Assembly (NCBI GenBank): GCA_900539945.1
Contig: UQDV01000009.1
Span: forward strand, 1 to 64,000
Length of the DNA: 64,000 nt
Source: an uncultured Faecalibacterium sp.
GTDB lineage: Bacteria > Bacillota > Clostridia > Oscillospirales > Ruminococcaceae
Direction: 5' to 3'
Below are positions 33,717-42,686 of this stretch, in pieces. The stretch's first letter is position 1; every line of letters starts with the position of its first letter. A program made the position numbers and the translations under genes. The notes under the pieces are model-generated. The model ran no database searches, was not told the origin of the DNA, and saw only the letters and a program-made list of their open reading frames with translations.

Positions 33717-34581
33717 GCAGCTCAAAAAGGCCCTGCACGAGGCTGATGCCGTCATCATCGGCGCAGGAGCCGGGCTGTCCACCTCCGCCGGGTTCACCTA
33801 CGCCGGGGAACGATTCCGAACATATTTCTCCGATTTTGCCAGCAAATACGGCTTTACGGATATGTATTCCGGTGGGTTCTACCCCTACTCCACCATGGAG
33901 GAATACTGGGCGTACTGGAGCCGGTACATTTATATCAACCGCTATCAGAACGCCCCGAAGCCTGTATACGACGCGCTGTTCCGGCTGGTGCAGGATAAGG
34001 ATCACTTTGTAATCACCACCAATGTGGACCACTGCTTCCAGAAAGCAGGGTTCGACAAAAAGCGGCTGTTCTACACGCAGGGCGATTACGGCCTGTTCCA
34101 ATGCAGTGAACCGTGCTGCCAGGAGACTTTCGACAATGAGGCACTCATCCGGCAGATGGTAGAAGCACAGGGGTATGTCCTCGCACCGGATGGTCAACTG
34201 ACCGTGCCGGAGAATACCATCCTGAAAACTTCTGTTCCGTCCGAGCTTGTCCCCCACTGCCCGCACTGCGGCAAGCTGCTCACGATGAACCTGCGCAGTG
34301 ATGACAGCTTTGTAGAGGATGCCGGCTGGCACGCCGCCGCCGAGCGGTACAGCGAATTTCTGCGCCGCCACGAGGGACAGAAGATTTTGTTCTTAGAGTT
34401 AGGCGTTGGCTATAATACGCCGGTCATCATCAAGTATCCTTTCTGGCGGATGACAGCCAGGAACCCCAATGCCACCTACGTCTGCATCAACAAGGGCGAG
34501 GCCGTCTGTCCGAATGAGATCGCCAAGCAGTCACTGCTTTTTGACGGTGACATTGCTGCGGTGCTGGCACAGATCAAATAA
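33664..34581 (+). CDS. Class M sirtuin (SirTM), protein ADP-ribosyltransferase
   Basis: 305 residues. The NAD-binding GAGAGLSTSAG is at residues 33-43 and TTNVDHCFQKAGF at 118-130. Where deacetylase sirtuins have the catalytic His, this one has Gln (YTQGDYG, residue 139), a hallmark of ADP-ribosylating SirTMs. Zinc ligands are CSEPC near 147 and CPHC near 199. In known systems SirTM modifies a lipoylated GcvH-like protein (GcvH-L) and is encoded with it and a lipoate ligase; neither is here. AGGTGA lies 7 bases before the ATG. The target in this organism is open. Confidence 0.92.
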   Translation: MFSKIWTRKSTPDCSQPEQLKKALHEADAVIIGAGAGLSTSAGFTYAGERFRTYFSDFASKYGFTDMYSGGFYPYSTMEEYWAYWSRYIYINRYQNAPKPVYDALFRLVQDKDHFVITTNVDHCFQKAGFDKKRLFYTQGDYGLFQCSEPCCQETFDNEALIRQMVEAQGYVLAPDGQLTVPENTILKTSVPSELVPHCPHCGKLLTMNLRSDDSFVEDAGWHAAAERYSEFLRRHEGQKILFLELGVGYNTPVIIKYPFWRMTARNPNATYVCINKGEAVCPNEIAKQSLLFDGDIAAVLAQIK

Positions 34582-34640
34582 TTACTTTTTCTATTCCATA
34601 GCGCACTTTCTGTCCTCTCGCTACAGTCCTGCACCCCGAT

Positions 34641-34695
34641 AAAAAGCTGCCCGCATACCGTGTGATCTTGTCACATCCGGTATGCGGGCAGCTTG
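34641..34695. terminator. Terminator between sirTM and fprA
   Basis: AAGCTGCCCGCATACCG pairs with its complement, and the loop itself holds TGTGA...TCACA. On the minus strand it is followed by TTTTT, so it mainly terminates the flavoprotein gene. Confidence 0.88.
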
Positions 34696-34724
34696 TCTTT
34701 TCTGATTTTACGCGCTTTTGGGGC

Positions 34725-35906
34725 TTATTTTGCCACGATCTCGTCGGCCAGAGCGTCCATCTGGGCCTCCGCAGCAGCATTGGCAGCAGAGCGGACGGTG
34801 ACCACGTTCTCGCAGACCGTGATGTTCTTCATGCCTTCCAGCTCAGCGCGCATGAGTTTGGCAGCCATGGGGGCCCAGGTGCCGTTCTCCATCAGGCCGA
34901 CGGTACGGTTCTGGAACGCCTTGGTCTTGAGGTGGGTCAGCAGGGACTCCATCGGCGGGAAGAGGAAGCCGTCATAGGTGGCGCAGGCCAGAACGATCTT
35001 TCCGCAGCGGAATGCCTCGGTGACGGCGTAGGACACATCGGTGCGGGTCAGGTCCATCTCCACCACCTTTGCGCCCTTGGCACGCAGCTTTTCGGCCATG
35101 GTGTGGGCCGCGGCGCGGGTATGGCCGTGGATGGAAGCACTGGCCACAAGGATCTTTTCCGGCTCCTCCGGCTTGTAGCTGGACCAGGTATCATAATAGG
35201 CCAGATACTTGCCCAGGTCCCCGGTGAGCACCGGGCCGTGCAGCGGGCAGATGGTGGCAATATCCAGTGCGGCTGCCTTTTTGAGCAGTGCCTGCACCTG
35301 CGGGCCGTACTTGCCCACGATGTTCAGGTAATACCGGCGGGCTTCGCTGGCCCAGTCGGCCTTTTCGTCAAACTTTGCCACCGCCCCGAAGCGGCCGAAA
35401 CCGTCGGCGGAGAACAGCACCTTTTCGCTGCTCTCATAGCTGACCATGACCTCCGGCCAGTGCACCATGGGTGCAAACACAAAGGTGAGGGTGTGGCTCC
35501 CCAGAGACAAGCTCTCGCCGTCCTTCACCACCACACGGCGCTCCTTGGCCACGGCATCCGGGCCGAAGAACTGCTCCATATACACAAAGGTCTTGGCGTT
35601 GCCCACCACCTTCATGTCCGGGTACTTAGCGGCCAGGCGGGCAATGTTGGCACCATGGTCCGGCTCCATGTGGGAGACCACCAGATATTCCGGCATGCGG
35701 TCGCCCAGCGCTTCGGTGAGGTTTGCCAGCCAGGCATCCGTGGCACGGTTGTCCACCGTGTCCAGAATGGCGACCTTTTCATCCAGAATGACATAGGAGT
35801 TGTAGCTGACGCCGGTAGGCACCGGGTACTGACTTTCAAACAGGTCGATGGTGGTATCGTCCACCCCCACGCCCAGAATGGCATTGCTGATCTTCTGTAC
35901 GCTCAT
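34725..35906 (-). CDS. FprA-type flavodiiron protein
   Basis: 393 residues. An N-terminal metallo-beta-lactamase-like diiron domain has the ligand set HMEPDHGAN and later CPLHGPV, and the C-terminal 140 residues form a flavodoxin domain (ILVASASIHGHTRAAA). Flavodiiron proteins reduce oxygen to water or NO to nitrous oxide, protecting anaerobes. I chose the ATG at 35906 because AAAGGAG lies 10 bases before it; the ATG at 35915 is too close to that site. Single gene. Confidence 0.95.
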   Translation of the reverse strand: MSVQKISNAILGVGVDDTTIDLFESQYPVPTGVSYNSYVILDEKVAILDTVDNRATDAWLANLTEALGDRMPEYLVVSHMEPDHGANIARLAAKYPDMKVVGNAKTFVYMEQFFGPDAVAKERRVVVKDGESLSLGSHTLTFVFAPMVHWPEVMVSYESSEKVLFSADGFGRFGAVAKFDEKADWASEARRYYLNIVGKYGPQVQALLKKAAALDIATICPLHGPVLTGDLGKYLAYYDTWSSYKPEEPEKILVASASIHGHTRAAAHTMAEKLRAKGAKVVEMDLTRTDVSYAVTEAFRCGKIVLACATYDGFLFPPMESLLTHLKTKAFQNRTVGLMENGTWAPMAAKLMRAELEGMKNITVCENVVTVRSAANAAAEAQMDALADEIVAK

Positions 35907-36045
35907 AAATCCCATGCTCCTTTATTTTTATGCTGTGCCGCAGAAAGCGGCCGATTTTTCTTAAGAACAATTCCTAGTATAGCACATTGTCAGAAATTTA
36001 GCAAGAGGAATCTGCGGCTTTTCCTGCCCCCCCTGACCACAACCG

Positions 36046-37383
36046 TTATTCATCGCCCCTGCTTTCCGGCAGGCGGGCAGACACAGGGCGGCCCGGCTCG
36101 GTGTCCAGCTCCAGCAGGGCCGCAGCGCTGGCGTCGTCCATCGTCTGTACGGCCCGCAATTTGCGGCTGATGGCACGGCTGCGCACGCCGATAAGGTTGT
36201 CCAGCTCTTCGTCGGTCTGGCGCAGACGCTGCTGCAGCTTGGAAAGCCCCTGCCCGAACTTGTCGAACTCAGTCTTGACGGCACCCAGCAGCTGCCACAC
36301 CTCGCCCGAACGTTTCTGGATGGCAAGAGTCTTGAAGCCCATCTGCAGGCTGTTGAGCAGGGCCGCCATGGTGCTGGGGCCGGCCACGTTCACTTGATAG
36401 TCCCGCTGCAGCACCTCCAGCAGGCCCGCATTCACCACCTCAGCGTACAGGCCCTCGAAGGGCAGAAACAGGATGCCGAAGGCTGTGGTATAAGGCGGCT
36501 CCACATACTTTTCGCGGATGTCCTTGGCCTCGCTGCGCAGCACCAGTTCCAGTGCATGGCGGGCGTTTTCAACAGCCTGCGCATCACCGGATGCCTGCGC
36601 ATCCTGCAGGTGGGCGTAGGTATCACCGGGGAACTTGGAGTCGATCGGCAGCCAGACACTGCCGCCGTCGGCACCCGGCATTTTGATAGCGTACTCCACC
36701 CGCTGGGTGCTGCCGGGGATGGTGGCCACATTGGTGTCGTACTGCTCTGGGGCCAGAATTTCTTCCAGAATGGCTCCCAGCTGGATCTCGCCCAGGATGC
36801 CGCGGGTCTTGACGCCCGACAGCACCTGTTTCAGGCCGCCCACATCGGCGGCAAGGCTCTGCATCTCACCCAGGCCCTTGTACACCTGTTCCAGCTGGGC
36901 GTTGACCGCCTTGAAGCTCTCGGTCACCCGCTTCTGCAGGGCATCCTGCAGCTGCTCGTCCACCGTGCAGCGGATCTCGTCCAGCTTCTGGGCATTCTGT
37001 GCCTGCAGGGCGGCCATGCTTTCGGCCAGCGTTTTGCGCATTTCTTCCAGCTTGCGGGCGTTGGAAGCTTCCAGCCCCTGCAGGCGCTGTTCCATGGTCT
37101 GCTGCTGCGCGGCCTGCCCGGCATTCAGGGTGCTGCTCATACCCTGCACAGCGGTCTGCAGCGTTTCGCTGATGCCGCGCATGGCGTCGTAGTTCTGCCG
37201 GGCCAGCTCGGCCTGCTTCTGGGCAAAGAGCTTCGACTGGACGTCCAGCTGCTGACGCACCCACTCCTTGAGGGCTTCGTCGTCCTGCCGGGGTGCCGGT
37301 TTTCCGGATCGGTACAGCAGCAGTGCCTGCTGCAGGCAGATGGCCACCAGCAGAACCGTATACAAAAGCGAAAGAAATTCCAT
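36046..37383 (-). CDS. rmuC: RmuC-family recombination-limiting protein
   Basis: 445 residues. One membrane helix (residues 3-22) is followed by about 170 residues of coiled coil rich in Gln, Ala and Glu, then the RmuC nuclease-like core (GILGEIQLGAILEEILAPEQY, then LPIDSKFPGDTY and FLPFEGLYAEV). RmuC limits rearrangement at inverted repeats in E. coli. AAGGAG lies 8 bases before the ATG at 37383. Followed on the same strand by no close gene; the transglutaminase-like gene lies 65 bases upstream. Confidence 0.93.
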   Translation of the reverse strand: MEFLSLLYTVLLVAICLQQALLLYRSGKPAPRQDDEALKEWVRQQLDVQSKLFAQKQAELARQNYDAMRGISETLQTAVQGMSSTLNAGQAAQQQTMEQRLQGLEASNARKLEEMRKTLAESMAALQAQNAQKLDEIRCTVDEQLQDALQKRVTESFKAVNAQLEQVYKGLGEMQSLAADVGGLKQVLSGVKTRGILGEIQLGAILEEILAPEQYDTNVATIPGSTQRVEYAIKMPGADGGSVWLPIDSKFPGDTYAHLQDAQASGDAQAVENARHALELVLRSEAKDIREKYVEPPYTTAFGILFLPFEGLYAEVVNAGLLEVLQRDYQVNVAGPSTMAALLNSLQMGFKTLAIQKRSGEVWQLLGAVKTEFDKFGQGLSKLQQRLRQTDEELDNLIGVRSRAISRKLRAVQTMDDASAAALLELDTEPGRPVSARLPESRGDE

Positions 37384-37448
37384 GGGATGTCTCCTTATAA
37401 AATCCAAGATCCGGGCCGTGCAGATGCAAAGCCCGGACCTTTTGCTTT

Positions 37449-38912
37449 TTACAGTGTCTCGTAGCGGCGCAGCGTCTGGCTCCACTGCAGCTGCTCGCCG
37501 TACAGGCCCACACCGTCGGCTTCCACCTCGCCCACCTGATTGTCACAGGGGTCGGCGCGGAAGGAGCACATGGGCGGGTCAAAGGGTGCGCAGAGGGCAC
37601 GGTTGGCCACCATGCGCCCGGTGTCCAGATTGCCGAAGTAGTGCAGGCGCATCTTCTCGTTCCCGGCACGGGCCATGGAGGCACCGGCCGAGCAGTCGGC
37701 GTACATCCAGCCGTAGGGCGCGATGTAGAACGCGGCCCAGTCGTGGCAGCCCACCATCCCCCGCCGCACCACCAGACCGCTCTGCCACTGGGCCGGGATA
37801 CCGGCCAGGCGGCACAGCACGATGAAGGTAGAGGCCATGATGCCGCAGTCGCCCCGGCGGTTGTGGGCACAGCCGTCGGTGATGTTTTCCTGCACGAAGT
37901 AGGGCGGCTGGTAGTGATAGTGAGTGTTGAGGGTCACATAGTCGTAAATGCGCTTTGCCTTCTGCACCGGGTCGGTGAGCCCCTGGGTGAGCTGGGCCGC
38001 CAGTGCCCGCAAATAGGGCGTGAACTCCAGATGCGGCAGCTCCTCCTGCGTGTCAAAATCCGGCTGCACGGGGTCCGCCTGCATGTGCAGCGGGTCGGCA
38101 TAGCGGGCCGTGGTACGGTAGCTGTACACTGCGCCAAAGGGCCGGTTCTCGGCAAGGTCGGCCTCCCAATACGCCGTGCGCTGGGCGGCATCTTCCGGTG
38201 CAATGTGGGTCGGCGGCTCGGTGAAGGAATCCAGCGTGATGCCGCTCTGTGCCGGGCAGGCCGCCGGGAGCGGCAGCCACACCCGGACGTGCACGGTGCT
38301 GCGCCCCTGCTGCTTTGCGGCCGCAAGGGCTGCGGCAAAGGCCGCGTCACTCATGCCGATGCTGGTTTCCAGCGTGATGTCCGCGCTGACTGCGCCGGTG
38401 CGCACCATCTGGTCGTGCTCCGGCTCATACCGCTCCCAGCTGGGGTGCTGCAGGGGCGGGTCGATCTGCCGTGCTGCCAGCTCCGGATGGGTGGCCAGCA
38501 GGGTCTCGGCAAAGGAGCGGATGTACCGCTTCTCCCCTTCCACGAACCGCCAGTCCATGGCCCCGGCGCGGTCCAGTGCCCGGAATTCCTCCGGGGTAAA
38601 GTCCCGCACAAGGTCCTGCAGCAGTTCCAGCGCCTGTGCTTCGGGCACCGTATAGTCCAGCGGCAGACGGCGCAGGATCTCCCGCTGGGCCAGCAGAGCA
38701 TCCCGCATGGCGTCCACCCCGTGGGGCGTGGGGTTTTCCGGCAGAGGGCCGCCGGGCTGCACCGGCTGGTTCTGCGTTTTTGTCCAGTCCTCCGCAAGAT
38801 ATGCGTCGATGCGGGCAATGGCCTCGGTGTAATAGCCCGCCTCCTTCAGACGGCGCACATCGTCCGGCAGGCCGAGGTTCAGGCTTGCCAGACATGCATT
38901 CAGATCTTTCAT
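37449..38912 (-). CDS. Transglutaminase-like domain protein
   Basis: 487 residues without a signal peptide. The N-terminal half is an unrecognised helical region. The transglutaminase-like core is in the C-terminal half with the full triad: Cys in RRGDCGIMASTFI, His in VGCHDWAAFY and Asp in GWMYADCS. This triad occurs in cysteine peptidases and in bacterial transglutaminase homologues. AAGGAG precedes the ATG. Substrate unknown; cytoplasmic location inferred from the missing signal. Confidence 0.85.
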   Translation of the reverse strand: MKDLNACLASLNLGLPDDVRRLKEAGYYTEAIARIDAYLAEDWTKTQNQPVQPGGPLPENPTPHGVDAMRDALLAQREILRRLPLDYTVPEAQALELLQDLVRDFTPEEFRALDRAGAMDWRFVEGEKRYIRSFAETLLATHPELAARQIDPPLQHPSWERYEPEHDQMVRTGAVSADITLETSIGMSDAAFAAALAAAKQQGRSTVHVRVWLPLPAACPAQSGITLDSFTEPPTHIAPEDAAQRTAYWEADLAENRPFGAVYSYRTTARYADPLHMQADPVQPDFDTQEELPHLEFTPYLRALAAQLTQGLTDPVQKAKRIYDYVTLNTHYHYQPPYFVQENITDGCAHNRRGDCGIMASTFIVLCRLAGIPAQWQSGLVVRRGMVGCHDWAAFYIAPYGWMYADCSAGASMARAGNEKMRLHYFGNLDTGRMVANRALCAPFDPPMCSFRADPCDNQVGEVEADGVGLYGEQLQWSQTLRRYETL

Positions 38913-38939
38913 CGCATTCCGCTCCTTTTTTGTTCAGAT

Positions 38940-40028
38940 TCAGCCGTTGATCTGGGTCTCCCAGAAGTTCGCAGCGTCCAGCATCCAGCCGTCGGCATCG
39001 GTGCCTGCGCCGGTACCCACGCCGTGGGTCGCATTGGGGAACAGCACCTCTTTGCAGGGCACATGGTGCTTTTCCAGTGCGCGGCTCAGCGCCGGGCGCT
39101 GAGCCGGGTAGCACAGCAGCGGGAACACATAATCGTTCTCGCCGTACCAGTGATACACCGGCGGGTAATCGTCGGTGACACAGTCAGAGATGTTCAGTTC
39201 ATAGTACCGGCCCTCCAGTACAAAGGGGTCGATAGCAGCATGATAGACCGGCTTATACTCAAAGAAATTGTTGATGGGATAGCCCAGCAGCAAAGCACCG
39301 GGCTTGGGTACCCCATAGTGCTTGTAGCCCAGTTCGTCGCCGGAGAACACACCGGCCAGATGGCCGCCGGAGGAATAGCCCAGCAGTGCGTAGTTTTCCG
39401 GCTGCACATTGAACTGGTCTGCATGAGTGGTGATGAACCGGACAGCGTTGCCAAGGTCAGCCACCGGGGCGTTGTCCTTTGCCTTGAGGAACACGCGGTA
39501 GCGCAGCACGAAGGCTGCATAGCCCATCTGGTGCAGCCGCCATGCCGTGGCATAGCCCTCGGACATATTGGCAGTATTGTTGAGCACATTGCCGGACATG
39601 ACCACCACAAACTTGCTGCCGGGCACTTCCGACGGCCAGTAATACAGTTCCACGCCATCACGGGTGGCGTCTGCGGCGATCTCCTCCGGGGAGTACACTT
39701 TATATGTCACCTGAGTGCCGGCTTCATAGGTATCGGCCAGATAGTTCAGGGCGTCGGCGCTGTCCTGTGCCATGTTGGCGCCCACATAGTCCGACAGCGT
39801 GGTGCCTGCTTCCGGGGTGTCCGGGCTGTCCACGGCACTCTGCCAGGTCCACACGCCGCTGGCGGCGAATGTCGGGTCGGCACGCAGGTCAGAGACGAGG
39901 GTATCCGGCGTAACGGTCAGATGGCCCGATGCGGCAGAGGCCTCCACCGGCAGGCCGGCCAGCAGCAGCGCGGCGGCCGAGGCACCGGTCACCTGCAGAA
40001 ACTGGCGGCGAGAGATCTTGTTTTGCAT
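38940..40028 (-). CDS. Secreted alpha/beta hydrolase (paralogue 1)
   Basis: 362 residues. The N-terminus has a twin-arginine motif (KISRRQFLQVTG) and an AxA-like cleavage region (VEASA), without a lipobox. The hydrolase domain has the nucleophile elbow GYSSGG and a late His in NATHGVGTGAGTDADGWM. It is clearly paralogous to the next two genes (shared motifs QDSADALN, VTYKVYSPEEIAAD, KPGALLLGYP). Such folds are often acyl or acetyl esterases; the true substrate is unknown. The catalytic Ser is certain, the acid residue less so. Confidence 0.85.
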   Translation of the reverse strand: MQNKISRRQFLQVTGASAAALLLAGLPVEASAASGHLTVTPDTLVSDLRADPTFAASGVWTWQSAVDSPDTPEAGTTLSDYVGANMAQDSADALNYLADTYEAGTQVTYKVYSPEEIAADATRDGVELYYWPSEVPGSKFVVVMSGNVLNNTANMSEGYATAWRLHQMGYAAFVLRYRVFLKAKDNAPVADLGNAVRFITTHADQFNVQPENYALLGYSSGGHLAGVFSGDELGYKHYGVPKPGALLLGYPINNFFEYKPVYHAAIDPFVLEGRYYELNISDCVTDDYPPVYHWYGENDYVFPLLCYPAQRPALSRALEKHHVPCKEVLFPNATHGVGTGAGTDADGWMLDAANFWETQING

Positions 40029-40067
40029 AAAAGCATCCCCTTTTTTATAAATTCAAATTCTGATATT

Positions 40068-41135
40068 TCAGGAAGTGTGCTGCTCCCAGAAAGCCACCGC
40101 ATCCGTCATCCAGCCCTCTGCATCGGTGCCGTTGGCGGTACCGATGGCGTGGGGTGCATTTTCATAGACGTGCACCTCACAGGGCACACCGTTTGCCTCC
40201 AACGCCTTCCGGACGGCCGGTCCCTGGAACGGATATCCCAGAGTCTTCAGGGAAACATCATTCTTGCCGTACCAGAAATAGGTCGGCGGGAAGTCCGGTG
40301 TGATGCCGCCTGAGATATCCGACCAGTAATACCTCCATCTGCAGGATGCCGGGTCCATCACGGCATGGTACACCGGCTTGATCTCTGCAAAATCGTTGAC
40401 GGGGTAGCCCATCAGCAGTGCACCGGGCTTTGGCACATCATAGGCCTTGTAGCCATAGCGCTTATCCGAACTGAACAGCCCGCACAGCTGCCCGCCGGAG
40501 GAAAAGCCCACGAGGGCATAGTTTTCCGGCTGCACGCCGAACTGCTGTGCATGGTTCGTGATGAACTGCACCGCCCGGCCCAGATCCTGCAGGGGGCCGT
40601 TGTTGCTGATATCCCACCAGATGCGATACCGCAGCACAAAGACGCTATAGCCCATCTTGTTCAGCTTCGCTGCCACAGCAATGCCCTCGTTCAGGTCGCC
40701 GCTTTTCATGGCCGCATTGCCGCCCACCACCAGCGCATATTTGCCATCGGCATTCGTGCCGGGGAACCAGTACAGCTGCACACAGCCCAGCGAGGAGTCG
40801 GCTGCGACCTCTTCCGGGCTGTACACCTGCCAGGTCACCTGCTTACCGGCTTCGTAATTCTCAATGACGATGTTCAGGCCGTCGGCGCTGTCCTGTGCCG
40901 TGGTCTCACCCACATAGTCCAGAAGGGTCTTGTTTTCATACAGGCGGCGCAGTGCAAGGCTGTCCGCATCGCCTTTGATATACGTCGAGATTCCGCTGCC
41001 CGCAATGGCCGGGTCGGAGCGGATCTCCTTCATGGTCATATCGGTGGTGATGCGGCCTTCCGCATAGGCCGGCAGGGCAAGAACAGCCGCAAGGCACAGC
41101 ATGGCCGCACCGCGTTTCAGCAGATGTCCGAACAT
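40068..41135 (-). CDS. Secreted alpha/beta hydrolase (paralogue 2)
   Basis: 355 residues from the ATG at 41135, chosen because AAAGGA lies 9 bases before it. This copy has a Sec-type signal (MLCLAAVLALPAYA) instead of the twin-arginine signal of paralogue 1. Motifs: QDSADGLNIVIENYEAGKQV, FSSGGQLCG for the nucleophile, HAIGTANGTDAEGW for the His. The three copies are arranged head to tail with gaps of 25-40 bases and likely form one operon. Confidence 0.85.
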   Translation of the reverse strand: MFGHLLKRGAAMLCLAAVLALPAYAEGRITTDMTMKEIRSDPAIAGSGISTYIKGDADSLALRRLYENKTLLDYVGETTAQDSADGLNIVIENYEAGKQVTWQVYSPEEVAADSSLGCVQLYWFPGTNADGKYALVVGGNAAMKSGDLNEGIAVAAKLNKMGYSVFVLRYRIWWDISNNGPLQDLGRAVQFITNHAQQFGVQPENYALVGFSSGGQLCGLFSSDKRYGYKAYDVPKPGALLMGYPVNDFAEIKPVYHAVMDPASCRWRYYWSDISGGITPDFPPTYFWYGKNDVSLKTLGYPFQGPAVRKALEANGVPCEVHVYENAPHAIGTANGTDAEGWMTDAVAFWEQHTS

Positions 41136-41160
41136 TTCACCCATTCCTTTCCGATTTGAA

Positions 41161-42243
41161 TCAGCCGGTGGTATGTGCTTCCCAGAAATCCACCGCATCC
41201 GTCATCCAGCCCTCTGCATCCGTACCGTTGCCGGTGCCGATGGCGTGGGGTGCGTGCTGATATGTCACACGTTTGTAGGGTACATTGCAGGCCTGCAGAG
41301 CCTTTTCAAAATCGTTATACTGGCCGGGCACCCAGGCAGGGCCCAGCATACTGTCGTCGTTTCCGCGCCAGAAGTATACCGGCGGATATCCTTCTTCCAC
41401 AGCCTTGTCCAGAGAGGTCCAGTAATAACGCCACCCACAGGTGCCGATATCGTACAGGGTGTAGTATACCGGCTTCATCACGGAGGTGTCGGAGACGGAA
41501 TACCCCAGCAGCAACACGCCGGGTTTTGCCACATGATACCGACCATAGCCTCGCTTGCTGTTGGCAAACACTCCTGCCACCTGTCCGCCGGAGGAAAAGC
41601 CCACCAGGGCGTAGTCCTCTGGCTGCACGCCAAGTTCCTCTGCATGGGCCGTGATATATTCCACCGCCCGGGCCAGGTCCTCCAGGGGAGCATTGTCGCC
41701 CATATCCATCCAGATGCGGTACCGCAGCACGAACACCCCGTACCCCATATCATGGAGCTGAGCCGCTGACGCCATACCCTCCCGCAGCTCGCCGCTGGTA
41801 AAGGCAATGTTGCCGCCCAGCACCACCGCAAATTTGGCGTTTGCCTGCTCCGCCGGGAAATAATACAGTTCCACCGCTGCCTTGGCTGGCGTGGCGGCGA
41901 TCTCCTCCTCCGTGTAGACCTTGTAGGTTACCTGACGGCCTGCATTGTAGTTTTCTACTACCAGGTTCAGGGCTGCCGCACAGTCCTCTGCCTGTTCCTG
42001 GCCTGCGTATTCTGCCAAGGTCTGGTTCTGAAAGCAAGCTCGCAGCAGTGCGCTGCCATCATCGGCGTTGCCAAAGGTGAAGATGCCCGACTTTGCAATG
42101 CTGGGGTCCTGCCGGATTTCCTGCATCGTGGTCTGGGCTGTGATGGGGCCAGTGTTTTCCGCTGCCCACACCGGCAGGCTCAGGCAGGCCAGCTGTGCCA
42201 GGCACACCGCCCCACACAGCAGCTTGTAGTTCCATGATCTCAT
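41161..42243 (-). CDS. Secreted alpha/beta hydrolase (paralogue 3)
   Basis: 360 residues from the ATG at 42243, with AAAGGAGG before it. Sec signal (LLCGAVCLAQLACLSLPVWA). Motifs: QAEDCAAALNLVVENYNAG, FSSGGQVAGVF for the nucleophile and HAIGTGNGTDAEGW for the His. It is the first gene of the three-gene operon and has a good promoter (42290-42317) and a leader hairpin. It resembles paralogue 2 more than paralogue 1. Confidence 0.85.
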   Translation of the reverse strand: MRSWNYKLLCGAVCLAQLACLSLPVWAAENTGPITAQTTMQEIRQDPSIAKSGIFTFGNADDGSALLRACFQNQTLAEYAGQEQAEDCAAALNLVVENYNAGRQVTYKVYTEEEIAATPAKAAVELYYFPAEQANAKFAVVLGGNIAFTSGELREGMASAAQLHDMGYGVFVLRYRIWMDMGDNAPLEDLARAVEYITAHAEELGVQPEDYALVGFSSGGQVAGVFANSKRGYGRYHVAKPGVLLLGYSVSDTSVMKPVYYTLYDIGTCGWRYYWTSLDKAVEEGYPPVYFWRGNDDSMLGPAWVPGQYNDFEKALQACNVPYKRVTYQHAPHAIGTGNGTDAEGWMTDAVDFWEAHTTG

Positions 42244-42289
42244 TTTTTGTTCCTCCTTTGGTCCGGTCCCAACCGGACGATATAGGTTT

Positions 42290-42317
42290 ATTGTATCACA
42301 TCCCAGGCTATTGTCAA
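42290..42317 (-). promoter_or_regulatory. Promoter of the alpha/beta hydrolase operon
   Basis: On the minus strand a perfect TTGACA and TACAAT are separated by 16 bases. Downstream in the leader, GTCCGG pairs with CCGGAC (42261-42278). Confidence 0.75.
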
Positions 42318-42344
42318 AACAATTCTGCAGCCCCGCCCGCTGCA

Positions 42345-42440
42345 AATCCAAGACCAGATCAAACAAAGCAGGTGCCGCACTCCGCTCAGACAATCGTGTC
42401 TGACAGAACTGTGCTGCCCCTGCTTTGATCTCGTGCGCAG
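42345..42440. other. Imperfect inverted-repeat element, possibly a MITE-like or RNA structure
   Basis: In the 42318-42590 gap, AGATCAAACAAAGCAGG pairs with CCTGCTTTGATCT (three-base bulge), and inside it CAGACA-ATCG-TGTCTG forms a perfect hairpin. No promoter or open frame supports a gene. Near 42565, GGCTTCCTCC...AGGGAGCTG resembles the ends of short interspersed repeats common in this bacterial group. Confidence 0.4.
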
Positions 42441-42593
42441 ACCCTCACGGTTTTGAAGCCCACGGTCGAAATGCCGAAGTCCTTTCTGTAACACGCCCCG
42501 TCATTCTGTCTGCACCGCGAACCATTGACAAAAAAACGCCAGACCCTCCTGTACCAACCAAAAAGGCTTCCTCCTAGAGGGAGCTGCACGCAA

Positions 42594-42628
42594 AAATGGG
42601 CCCGGAGACTTTCGTCTCCGGGCCCATT
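42594..42628 (-). terminator. Terminator of the MAM homologue gene
   Basis: AATGGGCCCGGAGAC pairs exactly with GTCTCCGGGCCCATT over a TTTC loop; the minus strand continues in TTTTTG. Confidence 0.92.
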
Positions 42629-42686
42629 CAGAACCTGTTCTTTGGTCTGCCCTCAGGCAAACCAGCTAGTCAGTCACAAATACTGA

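Noticed and set aside
42420..42590. Short open frames suggesting a small protein between the hydrolase operon and the MAM homologue
   Set aside because: None has a ribosome site or recognisable sequence; the region is better explained by inverted repeats and a terminator.
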